DNA from: Temnopleurus reevesii | Taxonomy: Eukaryota > Echinodermata > Echinoidea > Temnopleuroida > Temnopleuridae | Length of the DNA stretch: 64,000 nt | NCBI GenBank assembly: GCA_036244855.1 | Contig: BQKZ01000043.1 | Coordinates: 112,586 to 176,585 of the forward strand | Reading direction: 5' to 3' | Shown here: in pieces, positions 12,601-23,560 of the stretch | How the letters are laid out: each line of letters starts with the position of its first letter | Numbering within the stretch: the stretch's first letter is position 1 | Position numbers and translations under genes: made by a program | Notes under the pieces: model-generated | What the model saw: only the letters and a program-made list of their open reading frames with translations | Told to the model about the DNA's origin: nothing | The model's database searches: none

Positions 12601-15600
12601 GCAGCACATCCAGTCAGTACAGCATCTCAAGAATGAGGCCAAGATCGCCAAGCAAGATGGCCAGAGTGCAGATGCTGAAGGGCCGTCAACAGGAGAGGGA
12701 GCTTTAGATCTCTCAAAAAAGGAAAGGCCACCCTCTGCAGAGTCCATGACAGAGGACCAACTAAGTAATTCCAGTATTCTCAACAGCGTCGAGCAACCAG
12801 AAAACCTGAGCAAACCGGGTACTCCCTCCAATGCCGGTGGAAAAGGCGATGTCCGAGGCCACACCACGACACAAATATTCTCATGTCCATATTGTAAATA
12901 CAGTTGTGTTGATCAACAGCGAATCACTGCCCATGTGATGTCCCAGCATAGTTTGAAGCCTGCATCTGTTCTACGTTGTCCCCTTTGCCAAGAGATTTGT
13001 ACTAATCGCATCAACCTGGAAGTGCATCTGATGGATTCTCACAGCGTGTCTAGAGATTGCATCCAACGGCTTGTCATGTCTGTCGAGACATCAGAGAATG
13101 GTCCAGTATTCCATGGGGCTCCTCCAGCCAATGCTGTGGCTACTGCAACCCAGCCAAGCGAAGCTACCATCAAAACAGAACCCAGACCACCATCCAATCC
13201 AGGTCCAGAAACAGCCGAAATCCGAGCATCACCTCGACCTTCATCTCAGCAATCTTCATCAACTCCTAGTGAAATGGATGGAGTTGATCTATACAGGTGC
13301 CAAAATTGCCATAAGAACTTCTCCAACATAGATCAGTTGTATAGCCATCAAAGTGAATTCTGTCCGCTCAAAGAACAAGACACACCCAATGGCCCAGGTT
13401 TCTTGTGTTGGAAGAAAGGCTGCAATCAGTATTTCAAGACAGCTTCGGGTTTGCAAGTGCATTTTAAGGAAATACATGTCAAACGGCATCAGCTTCCGGG
13501 TGCGATGCCTGAGGTCTCCAGCACAGAGGCAAATCCTGCACCAGTCAACCTCAAGTGTGTGGTATGTCAGAAAGTCTTCCGTTCATTGTCCAACCTACAG
13601 AATCACCTGGAAACAACCCACCCAGATCTCAATCAAGCAGATGTCCTGCAGATGCTCACCTCCATGCCAAATGGTGATATTGCTGGACTTCTCCACAACG
13701 GACCAAATGACCAAATACCTGAAATGGACCAACAGAGTGTGTTTAGATTTGATGACCCATTCTCCAGCTGTAATGGAACAGATGGTAACTGGGATGGAGA
13801 AATGGATGATATGGAGATGGATGGACCTAAACCTGAAGAAGGCAGCTACCTCGATCCATACAAGAAGTTCAAATGTCAGAGATGTAGGGTGGGCTTCTCT
13901 AAGCAAAGTGAGCTGAGTAGCCACAATAAAACAGTTTTCCATAGAAAGGGGGACAGAGCTGCTCAAACCTTCTCCATGGATAAGTACATGGATCCCAACA
14001 GGCCGTACAAGTGTGACGTTTGCAGAGAATCATTTACCCAGAAGAGCATTCTTCTCGTTCACTACAACTCTGTCTCTCATCTCCACAAGTTGAAATTGAG
14101 CCTGAATGAGCCTATTGAACCTGAGGCAACTACTGATCAAGGAGACAACAAGCCATTCAAGTGTAGCCTATGCAAGGTGGCCTACAGTCAGCAGTCAACT
14201 CTTGACACTCACATGAGATCCGTCCTGCATCAAAGCAGAGTTGCCAAACAGGAGACCTCAAGTAGTACTGGTGAAAAGGAAGATGTAGGAGAGCAATTGG
14301 TGCTTGGTGTGGGAGGAACCATTCTTCCTGCACCATCTCCAAACCCTGTCCAACAACCGCACCAACAGCAGAAGCAGAAGCCACATAAACCACACACACC
14401 GCAACCATCAAAGTCTCCCGCTGTTAGTTCTGCAGATCAGTCACAACATCAGCAGCAACAACAACTGCTACAAGCACAGCAGGCTCACCTTCAGGCACAA
14501 CATGCTTATTATCAGCAGTTTCAGTTTCAGCAAGCATTACAACTCCAGCAACTTCATCAAGCCCAGTTGCAACAACAGATTGCTGCTCAGCTATCTACTG
14601 GTCAAAACACAGACCCGAATGTTGCTGCATTACTCTCTCAAGACCTGTCCATGATGTTGATGCAGAGTTTCCCTCCTTCAGCTGCTGCTGCCATGATGTA
14701 TCCTGCCCAGATTCCTCTATCACCAAGTATGTATTCATGTGCTCTATGTGGCTCTGTGCTGCCAAGTCATGAAGCACTCATTCAGCATCAGGTCACTTGT
14801 CCAAAGGCTCCATCATCAAATACCTCTACAGCAACAACCCCTACTGCTGAGAAACTTTCCACAGCAAGTACATCAGTCACTCCAGCTACAACCACTGTCA
14901 CTACAAGTGCTGTTTCAAAACCCATTGAAACACCCAATGCCAGAAGAATCAGGACATCTGCGATTCAACGCAAGCTACTAGAGAGCTATGGATTTGATCT
15001 TGTGCAACAGTTTAATGAGTCTGCAATGGGTCTCCCATCCGGCATCAATTATGAAGAAAAGTTCTTCTGTGATGGATGTAAGAAAGAATTCTCCAGTATC
15101 TGGGTTTACAAGGCACACATGGAAGAGATACACAAGAAGCTACTGCCAAATGAAGTGATTGAGAAGTACACTCAACTATTCAAGGATGAGTTGAAGGAAG
15201 AAGAGGAAGAAGATGATGAGGAGGAGGTTTCTAGGACTGAGGAAGATGCTGCTCAACCACAATCTGAGAAATCTAATCCTGCTAAGCTGGATCAGAAGAT
15301 CAAAACAGAGAAAGAAGAATCCAAGGAGATCCTTGTGAATGGACACATTGGTCATCCAGTTGATGCATTGTCAAATGGTCCAGAACAATCTGCATCACAG
15401 GTGATGCCCCCTCCTCCACCTCCACCTCCTCAGGTATTCCCTGTGAGTCCCTATCAGCTAGCCATGATGCAAGCCATGCAACCAACTACTACAACAGCAG
15501 GCACTTCTCCTACCCCCGCACCGCCATTTCCTGTATCTGCTGTACCTGGTGTACAGCACATACACAACCTTCCTCAGCAACCCAGTCTCAATCCAGCAGG

Positions 15601-18600
15601 TATGCAGCAGCTTCCTCCTTACTTGGATCCAAACTATCTGCAGCAGAAGTCACCAAAACGAGCTCGCACAAGAATAACTGATGATCAGTTAAAAATCCTA
15701 AGGGCATACTTTGACATCAATAATTCACCATCAGAAGAAGCTATTGCTGAGATGTCTGCAAAGTCTGGTTTACCCCACAAGGTCATCAAGCACTGGTTTA
15801 GGAACACATTATTCAAGGAGAGGCAAAGGAATAAAGATTCACCATACAACTTCAACAACCCTCCAACGACATCGCTTCTCGATGTGGAGCGAGCGAAGAA
15901 AAGGGAAAGTAGTGAGGTGCTGACAGGAGCATCATCAGAGAAAAGAAGTGCACGGGAGTTAGAAAAGGAACACTTAGAAATGGATCCATTCCGAGCTTCT
16001 TCAAGTCCTAGCATGAGGTTTCTAGCTGAGCAGGCTATGGCTAAGCCCTACAAGCAAGAGATTCCACTTCCGCTTCCCCAGACGCCACCTCCAGGTGCAG
16101 CTGCTGCAGCGGCAGCAGCAGCAGCAACAGCACAGGCATTGGCTACCATACCACCTCCAACCATCATCCCACCAGCTACTGCCATGAAAGAACCCAAGCC
16201 CATGGGCCCCATCATTTCAATCATGCCCGAGCCATCTCTTCCTAAGCAGGAGACGTCTGAGATGGAAACAGCTGCAGAAGAGCGCAAAGATGAGGCTCCC
16301 TTCCAAGTCGCTGAAGAGCATAAAGAATCCCAACAGGAGTCCACCATGGAGGAGGATAGAGATGCCCATGAAGAAAGTCTTAATAGAGAAGTTGAAGATT
16401 CCAAGCGCAACATGATGATGATGATGCACAATGAGGATATGGCTATGGATAAACACCTCAAGATAGCTATGCCAAATGCCTCCATACCCCATACTGTCAC
16501 GTCTGCTCCGAACACCCCAACGTCTAGTATCTCAGACATGACCTCTCCTTTGTCTTCCCCCATTTCACCCATGGCCCCTCGCTGTGTTATTTCCCCCACC
16601 AATCATTCGGGAAGTTCAGCTGGCTCTTGTGATTCCAAATCAATGAGGCGTTCAGGACGGACACGCTTCACAGACTACCAGATCAAGGTGCTTCAAGAGT
16701 TCTTCGAGAGTAATGCCTACCCAAAGGATGATGACCTGGATCATCTATCTAGAATGCTCAACCTCAGTCCACGGGTTATTGTGGTATGGTTTCAGAATGC
16801 AAGGCAAAAAGCAAGGAAGATGTTCGAGAACCAAGCAGCACCAGAAGGGAATCCAGACCCAGAAGGCTTGAGTGGAAGATATAAAAGAACACCTGGTCTC
16901 AATTACCAATGTAACAAGTGCATGCTTGTGTTTCAAAGATTCTATGAGTTGATTAAACATCAGAAACAACATTGTTACAAATACAGCAGCCTGAGTACAA
17001 CAAGCAGTGGTAGTTCTCAGCACAGCCCAACTACAGTCCCTCCTAATCTAAATGCTGTCAGCCCTGATCCATTTGTCAAAATTTCTCCTGAGCCAACTAC
17101 GCCAAAGCACACCCCTGAACCAGCTCCACCAACACCTTCCAGGAGTAAATCATCTGAACACAAGTCGCCATCCGCATCCTCATCGTCGTCATCAAAGACC
17201 AATCAAGCAGAAGGAGAGAAACCATCAAAGAGCGGACATCATTACAAGTGTGAGCAGTGCAAGGTGGCATTCCCGCAGTTTGAACAACTCCAAGAACACC
17301 GGCAGGTTCATCTTATGGGAATGCAGATCATGAACAGCTACATGCCGCAACAACTTCCTTACAACATGATGTACATGCCATATGACTTCAACGGTCTTAC
17401 AACAGAGCAATACATCAACTATCTGAACAGCACGAGTGGGGCTGGATCACCTACCAAGTCTAAGCATTCAGACACCAGTGATGAAGCGGCTGGACAGTCA
17501 TCAGACCAGAGTAGTTCTGACTCGGATCCTAAAAAAGACAAGAGGTTGCGCACAACTATCTCACCAGCTCAACTTGACATCTTGTATGCGAAGTATCAGG
17601 AAGACAGCAACCCTACACGTAAGATGCTGGATGTCATTTCAGATGAAGTTGGCCTCAAGAAGAGAGTTGTCCAAGTTTGGTTCCAGAACACCAGAGCTAG
17701 GGAGCGAAAAGGTCTCTTTCGTCTTTCAGCCCTCCAACCATCCATGAGATGTCCATTCTGTAAAGCTGCGTTCAAGGTGAAGTCTGCTCTGGAAGCACAC
17801 ATCAAGGTTCGCCATTTTGACAAGATCCAGAATAGTGCTCAGGTGGATCACATCATTGCGCAGGCGTGCAGTCCTGAAACTCTGCATGCATTAGAGATGG
17901 AAGCTGGAAGGAGCAGTGTGGGCAGTGATGACAGGCAGATCGACAGTAGAGCCAGTGATCCCTACTTGTACAGCGATGACAGTCGTCAGCTCACACTGTC
18001 AGAGGATGGAGATCGAGGTCATAGGTATGAGGAGGACAGTCGAAGGGAGGCGAGGGATAGAAGTGAAGAGAGGAGATACTATGAGAGGAGTGAAATGAAG
18101 AGATGGGAGGAGAGGAATGAACATGAGATGCACTCAAGGATATCAGGTCATAAAGGTAGCGAGAGCGATGGAGCTCTTGCACAGTCTGACATAGTCTTGG
18201 ACAAGTTACCAAAGGACTCTTATCTGCTCTCACCCACCAGTAGTATGACGGGAGAAGATGCCATCTCAGAAGCGGGATCTGTGGATCGTAGTGAGGATTC
18301 CTTCAGCAATGCTGATGACTTGGAGAGAGGAGTCAAGAGATACAGGACTCAGATGTCTGCTCTGCAGTTGAAGATCCTCAAGCACTGTTACAATGATTAT
18401 CGCACACCCACTATCCACGAGTGTGAGCTCCTCGGACAGGAAATAGGGCTTCCAAGACGGGTCATCCAAGTTTGGTTCCAGAATGCACGAGCCAAGGACA
18501 AGAAGGGTAAAAGTCCTGTCACAAAACACTTTGGGATGATAGGAGCTACAGGAGATGGCCATGAGTGTAAGATCTGCAAGAAGAAATACTCCAGTTCTAT

Positions 18601-19273
18601 GTCGGTGCGTGACCATGTTTTCACTGAACAGCATGTAAGAAATGTCAAGCTTCATGTTGGTAAAGAACTGGAGAAATATGAAACGGAAGAATCCAATCTC
18701 TTTATGCCCAAACTGGAACCAGGAAAGAGTGATCCGTCAGCTTCTGGTTCATCAAGCCAGCCGTTGAGTAGTCCTTCCCCTGCGTCAGTTTCTGCATCTC
18801 TGAACATGAACCCTGCAGCAGCTGCAGCTCAGATGCAAGCTCTCCAGGCCATGCAAGCTCAGATGTTGAACCCTCAGCTACCCCCGTCTCATTTCCAGCA
18901 GATCGCTGCCTCAGCTGGTGCCCCTCCTCCTGCTCTATCTCAATCACTCCCAGGATCATCATCCAAACCAAGCAAAGACCCCTCCTCCTCCTCTTCTAGA
19001 CCATCATCTGTCAAATCGTTGATCAAATCTGAAGGGGGTGATCCACAACCGTCGTCCAGCCAGGCCAGCAGTGGAGCTACTCCTGCAGCTGCTGCTGCTG
19101 CTGCTGCTGCTCAGAACGATGCAGCGTTGATGTCTTATCTGTATGGTGGGATGTCTCCATACGCCTACGCTCAGGTGCCTATGATGTATCCTGTCTATCC
19201 TGTGGGTCTAGAGATGTTATATGCTCAGGAACATGCTGCTGCTACTGCTGCCATCCCACCTCATATACTACAG
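9656..19273 (+). CDS. ZFHX3: ZFHX giant coding exon (residues 1-3206)
   Basis: One uninterrupted frame of 9618 nt with no stop or in-frame N. It ends in phase 0 at a good donor, CAG followed by GTAAAC (19274). Reading through the donor adds only ten residues before TAA at 19304-19306, inside a MITE. The exon carries 24 of the 26 finger-like motifs and all four homeodomains. Vertebrate ZFHX genes split this span over many exons, so the intron-poor layout is unusual. Confidence 0.93.
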
Positions 19274-20950
19274 GTAAACTCATTAACAAGCATTGATACA
19301 GTCTAACCTCGTTATCATGAGATCCATGGAACCAGAAAATTTCTTCTTTATATCAAAACCTTTTTATATTACAGCTGAAATACATAAAATGCAAAGAGAT
19401 TGGACCAGGAAAATCACCTTGTTATAATGAGATCTTATTCCATAAGGAGGTTGGACTGTATTTTATTTTCATGCAATATTTCTCTTCAAAGTCCTTGTTA
19501 ATTTGAATGAAGCAAAAACACAGATCCAAAAAAGGCTTTTTGACACTCTCCATGTCCTTTATGAAGAACACACTGCTCATACCGCCACTCTTGGTCACTG
19601 GATGGCCTCAAGAGGAAACACCTCTTTTCTCTTATCTGCTTTAAAGAATCTGTTATGTCTGATGATTGTATCAAAATATCAAGAATTATAATATGAATTC
19701 ACATCTCACCATTTATTCAGTTATGTTGGGAATACATTGGGGAAATAATGGTGGATTTGGCATTGCATGAGTTTTTATTGGGGAAATCAGCGCTAATTAG
19801 ATGAAACTTCTAGTTTGCAATATAATATATGATATTGAGCAATTGAAAAATAGATATGTCATACAACTGTTTCATAAATGATTAAAACTTTGTACAATGT
19901 TTATAAAGGATTGATGACTGCAACACTCCTATTGAAGATATCCACATTAAACTTTAAAAATATAACAATTTTAGAGATATCAGTTTGTTATGACCGTGTA
20001 AGCATGGTTGCATGAGTGTTGTTTTTTTCTTTTGCATGCTTCTTTAATAGTTTTTTTCTTGACTGTTATCTTTTACTTAATTATTTAGACAGAAGAGTGT
20101 ATCCCCAAAATCTTTCATTATCGTTTTGTGGTCATTACATGTACTAGATATTTGTAAAGAACCATATCCTACCTAGACAATATTTATTAGGCCAGTTATA
20201 AGATTTTGTACCCTTTTTGCAGTGGAGTGTACCTTATTTCCAATTTCTTATGAAAGTTTACCCATTTCCATCAGACCTATTCTCAACATATGCTAGTGTA
20301 GTTTAATAGTATCTATCTATCTGTATCCCTTTGGTTTTGAGTTTGTTGTGTTTTGTGTCACTGGTTTGTTTGCATGTCTATTATTTTTATAACAGGCCTA
20401 TGCTTCCAACCCCCTCGCTGCAGCACAGCTACATGGCCTGATGGGAAAAACACCTGAAGAGCAACAACAACTACTCAAACAACAACATGAGCAACTGCAG
20501 CAACAACAACAGCCGCAACAAGTTAAAAAACCAGCTCCCTCTTCATCATCGTCAACATCGTCGTCCTCACACCATCACCACCATCACCACCACCATCACA
20601 AAAAAGATAAACATAAAGAGAAGGATTACATCCTACAGCCCAACTCCTCCACCAATCGCTACCTGTGTAAGAAGTGTGAACGCGTTTTCACTGACGTTGA
20701 CCTCGTGACCTCGCATCAGGTCACCAAGTGCTTCATGGGTAAAGTTGTAAACGTAGAGGAGACCGTGGAGAAGCTGCCGTCCAACCGATTCTTGTGCCAA
20801 CTGTGTCCCAGAGAAGCGCTCTTCACCGCTGAAGACGTAAAGACACATATTAAGACGCCAACTCATCAACAGAAACTCGCCAGAAAACTAGAGAAGAAAG
20901 AGAGGCGTCATCAAAAACATCTCAACTCACATTCTCATTCAAAGAGCTAG
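9656..20950 (+). CDS. ZFHX3: Zinc finger homeobox protein, ZFHX3/ZFHX4 (ATBF1) family; join 9656-19273 and 20396-20950
   Basis: Very large nuclear transcription factor of about 3390 residues; vertebrate ZFHX3/4 are roughly 3600-3700. Seen in the sequence: C2H2 or C2HC fingers with first Cys near residues 102, 276, 544, 575, 630, 689, 822, 862, 918, 968, 1077, 1108, 1215, 1251, 1301, 1407, 1453, 1503, 1695, 1805, 2419, 2532, 2699, 2971, 3297 and 3340. Four homeodomains lie at about 2000-2059, 2331-2390, 2628-2687 and 2893-2952. Other features are an ALDLSK motif resembling a CtBP-binding site (1016), possible SUMO motifs IKTE (1172, 1882) and IKSE (3123), acidic, Gln-, Pro- and Ala-rich tracts, and a His run. 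Four homeodomains point to ZFHX3/4 rather than ZFHX2 or fly Zfh2, which have three. The ATG has A at -3 and G at +4. Known family roles are in neuronal and muscle differentiation. An invertebrate gene would be co-orthologous to all vertebrate ZFHX2/3/4, so the symbol is approximate. Confidence 0.95.
14341..14590 (+). repeat. Gln-rich coding low-complexity tract
   Basis: Residues about 1562-1646 are rich in Gln with His, Ala and Leu. Codons mix CAA and CAG and are interrupted, so this is not a pure CAG repeat. It lies between fingers at 1503 and 1695. Such tracts in transcription factors often act in activation or condensation; that is inference here. Confidence 0.85.
15653..15832 (+). other. 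Homeodomain 1 of ZFHX
   Basis: Sixty codons (residues 2000-2059) beginning PKRARTRITDD. Helix 3 reads IKHWFRN, so position 50 is Arg instead of the usual Gln. A WFRN first homeodomain followed by FKERQRNKDSPYNF is typical of the ZFHX family. Confidence 0.95.
16096..16130 (+). repeat. Ala-rich coding tract
   Basis: A run of about ten alanines (residues about 2147-2158) encoded by mixed GCA/GCT/GCG codons within a Pro/Ala-rich disordered linker between homeodomains 1 and 2. Confidence 0.85.
16646..16825 (+). other. Homeodomain 2 of ZFHX
   Basis: Sixty codons (residues 2331-2390) beginning RRSGRTRFTDYQ, with VVWFQNARQKARK in helix 3 (W48, F49, Q50, N51). It is preceded by a Ser/Pro/Thr-rich linker and followed by a C2HC-like finger at about 2419. 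Confidence 0.95.
17537..17716 (+). other. Homeodomain 3 of ZFHX
   Basis: Sixty codons (residues 2628-2687) beginning DKRLRTTISPAQ, with VQVWFQNTRARERKG in helix 3. A C2H2 finger (first Cys about 2699) follows after only about 11 residues. Confidence 0.95.
18332..18511 (+). other. Homeodomain 4 of ZFHX
   Basis: Sixty codons (residues 2893-2952) beginning VKRYRTQMSALQ, with IQVWFQNARAKDKKG in helix 3. A finger with H-x5-H spacing follows at about 2971. Confidence 0.95.
19084..19112 (+). repeat. (GCT)n trinucleotide tract encoding Ala
   Basis: Nearly pure GCT codons encode about nine alanines (residues about 3144-3152) close to the end of the giant exon. Unlike the upstream Ala tract it is a pure repeat, so it could vary in length between individuals. 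Confidence 0.85.
19274..20395 (+). other. ZFHX intron (1122 bp), phase 0
   Basis: It runs from GTAAAC at 19274 to ATTTTTATAACAG at 20395, joining residue 3206 (Gln) to 3207 (Ala) in frame. The acceptor has a T-rich tract. It contains a 164-bp MITE at 19297-19460 and is otherwise AT-rich without recognisable features. Confidence 0.9.
19297..19460. mobile_element. Short pogo-like MITE in the ZFHX intron
   Basis: The left end TACAGTCTAACCTCGTTAT is matched in inverse orientation by the right end, whose complement reads TACAGTCCAACCTC. A TA at each outer edge would fit a TA target duplication. The termini resemble pogo/Tigger-type ends (CAGT...CCTCGTTATA). It starts 24 nt after the splice donor and has no coding capacity. 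Confidence 0.7.
20396..20950 (+). CDS. ZFHX3: ZFHX last coding exon (residues 3207-3390)
   Basis: It starts AYASNPLAAAQLHGL after the acceptor at 20395 and ends with TAG at 20948-20950. It includes a Gln-rich helix, a Ser tract, a run of ten His codons, then two finger-like motifs. The first is C2HC-like, CKKC...H-x4-C (first Cys 3297). The second is CQLCPREALF...H-x5-H (first Cys 3340), with one extra residue between the Cys and His pairs. The frame matches the giant exon exactly (phase 0). The C-terminus is Lys/His/Ser-rich. Confidence 0.92.
   Translation, partial: AYASNPLAAAQLHGLMGKTPEEQQQLLKQQHEQLQQQQQPQQVKKPAPSSSSSTSSSSHHHHHHHHHHKKDKHKEKDYILQPNSSTNRYLCKKCERVFTDVDLVTSHQVTKCFMGKVVNVEETVEKLPSNRFLCQLCPREALFTAEDVKTHIKTPTHQQKLARKLEKKERRHQKHLNSHSHSKS
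20570..20599 (+). repeat. Poly-His coding tract
   Basis: Ten consecutive CAC/CAT codons after a Ser-rich run and before KKDKHKEK. His-rich runs occur in several nuclear factors; the role here is unknown. Confidence 0.9.
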
Positions 20951-23560
20951 TCTGCTCAAAATAATGTTTGATAATACTCACAAAAGACCTTTTTTACTTT
21001 CACAAACTGTATGGGAGTATTTTCTCTCTTTGAGAGTGGTGATCTTTTGCTAGCTGAATAAGACTGAATTGTGGATTGCTGAAGATTGTATGTGCTATAT
21101 TGCAGAGTGATTGGACAGAAACAAATGTCAAATTATGTGTGCCAAAATGACAAGAGGTTTCCAGTATAAGTTGTGATTGGAGTAGATGTAGAATAGATTG
21201 TTTGGCATTGCGTGCAAATGTGTAGAGAATCTACCTCTAGTATTGGGATGAAAGAAACTGCATTCAAAATGCCAAAATATATGAAAGGAATATAGAATGC
21301 CAAATTAAGTTTCTTCTTCTTCGGAGCGAAGGAGAGAGAGTTTTATCACTGCTAATAGATATTCCTTGCAAAGCGTGAAGAATAATGGCTGAATGAATGT
21401 TCATTATATGTTAGACAAGCCAATTAACTTCAATTTGAATTAGTACTGCGGGTAGTCATTATAGAATTGTTTTTAAAAATGAATATGAAATTATATATAT
21501 ATATATATCAGTATTCCAATTGAAAATTATTTCAATGTTAAGACTATGAAATGACCAAATTATTCACCATGAAATCTTTTTTGTTTCCCTACATTGCGAG
21601 GCTGAGAGATATATTTTCAAAAGATTTTTTTTCTGTCCGTTGTCAATTTAAATTGTATTTTCTTTGTTAAAATATTTCTACTTAAAAGACATTGAAGTTT
21701 AGTCTTTTAATGTGATTACCTCTATGTGACCAACTTGTATTATAAAAATGATGATATTCATTTACATTTGTTAATAGACTGGGAGATAATGTGGCTAACA
21801 CAGTTATTATATCATTGAGTAAAATGATAGATAGGATTCAAAATCATGGGGAAGTAGCCCTGTTCTTGTGTTGTTATTAACCAATTATAATTGAATTTCA
21901 GATAAACATTAAATGGTATTCAATGCTCTCATCTTGGACACTCAAGTGGAAGATGAAGAAAAGAGAATGTCTCTTTCTTGGATGTTGTTTGTTCTGTTAA
22001 AAAATCTGCATTTTCTAATTAACATTGCCAAAAGTTGCTCCCTATGTGGAGACACTACAGAGTAGAAAGACATTTATAACAAACTTTTAAGAGAAAAACT
22101 CATTAATTACTGTCACTTGTATAAATTGTGAATATTGAAAACAAATGTATAAAATGCTGCCTAGCTTAGGCGAAACATGTAAATATGAATACTAAGATGG
22201 ATTGATATGCACCATACATATATGTTATACACCTTGCTTATGTAGGCAGTTAATGGATTGTAAACATTTAGATATAGACCAAGATGAAATATGTTAGTAT
22301 CTACGCACCATGTATGTATGACTTTATATAGTTGTGTGCTTCTTTCACCTTGGTCTTGAGTTAGATAGTCTGGTAGAGCATTGATGTGCCGCTGCTGCAT
22401 ATTATGTGGTTTCATTGTTAAATATCTATCATGAAAAGGAATTAGAAGACTAGCCTTTGAGAAAGTCCTGTGTGTGTTTTGTGTGTAACGTCAACAAGTG
22501 ACCTTGTCCTAGTCTGTCAATATTACACTTGACCTCCATACGTCGCCATGTGACATTTGACATGGGGTGATGCGACCTTTGACCTAAGGTCATGTAGAAT
22601 CATGTAACTTAGATTTTCACCTGAGCTGTATTAGGATGGACCAATCATGATCAGCTAACATGTGTTTTGATGAATAGACAATGATATAAGAAGAGGCTGA
22701 GATTGGAAATCACATTTCAAAGAAAGGGTTGATAAAAGATAGTGTCCCTTGAAAATGATCATTATTGATTTCCTGATCTAATATTCCTTTTAGTGACTTC
22801 AGACAGGAATAGGCTTTTAGAACATTTTACGAGTGACTTTCCATAGATGGAAATAAATTGCTTTATAAAAACTGAAATGGACAAAAACATGTCACAAAAT
22901 TTGTTGATATATTTAAGTGTAATGTGTATGAAAGTAAGAAGCTATTTAGATGCTAGGTGATCAGTGTAAACGGCATGGTATGGAATGCAAAGGAGAACAA
23001 ATCAAGTATTACACAGATTATTTTTGTGTGTAAATTGTAGATTTTTGTACTACATGGTATGTTAGTCATTGTATTTATCATTCATCGTATAAAGATACTT
23101 TTCCTAGTTGCTGCGTGTATTTACATATTATATATATTTACGTCATTTGAATTTACCTTGTATAACGGTGCTTACATGTGTTTTTTTTAATTGACTTGCT
23201 TATCATGTTGTTTAATGCAGAAATGGGCCAAACTAGAAATATCAAGTAAATAAAAGCTAGACTTGTTAGAGAAACATGCACAAGTATACTATCACCTAGA
23301 TGTTTCACACAGCACTTTTTTACATGCTATTATATTGGATTTTTGTTGTTGCATTTATACGTACTACTAATGATTATTTTGTTTGTATTCTGGTTGTATT
23401 GTAGAGTTAGGCATATAATGCCCCAAAAAGTAGGCTTTTAAAGCATTATCTTTAGTTCTTTTTGTAGATAGAAGAAAAAGAGGCTTTTTCTTATATTGAT
23501 TACCTTATATTATTTCTCGCTTTTGATGTTGTAGATGGAAATAAAACTTTTGGATAGGCA
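20951..23560 (+). other. Probable ZFHX 3' UTR
   Basis: About 2.6 kb of AT-rich DNA without reading frames follows the stop. Candidate poly(A) signals AATAAA lie at 22852-22857, 23249-23254 and 23540-23545. One Pumilio-type site, TGTAAATA, is at 22178-22185. The true cleavage site cannot be fixed from sequence alone. An (AT)n run lies at 21491-21508 and a cluster of nuclear-receptor-like half-sites at about 22497-22592. Confidence 0.55.
23540..23545 (+). promoter_or_regulatory. Candidate ZFHX poly(A) signal
   Basis: Canonical AATAAA in GGAAATAAAACTTTTGG. It is the last of three well-formed signals in the run after the stop codon; earlier ones at 22852 and 23249 could give shorter 3' ends. Confidence 0.4.

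Noticed and set aside
13353..13916. 187-codon frame in another phase of the ZFHX exon
   Set aside because: It overlaps five finger motifs in the real frame and itself shows no domain.
16048..16602. 184-codon antisense frame with poly-Ala
   Set aside because: The antisense reading of the GC-containing Ala/Met-rich region gives Ala/Gly strings; no support as a gene.
19274..19306. ZFHX ending at the TAA at 19304-19306
   Set aside because: A good donor at 19274 and an in-frame downstream exon with two more fingers make the spliced end far more likely as the main form.
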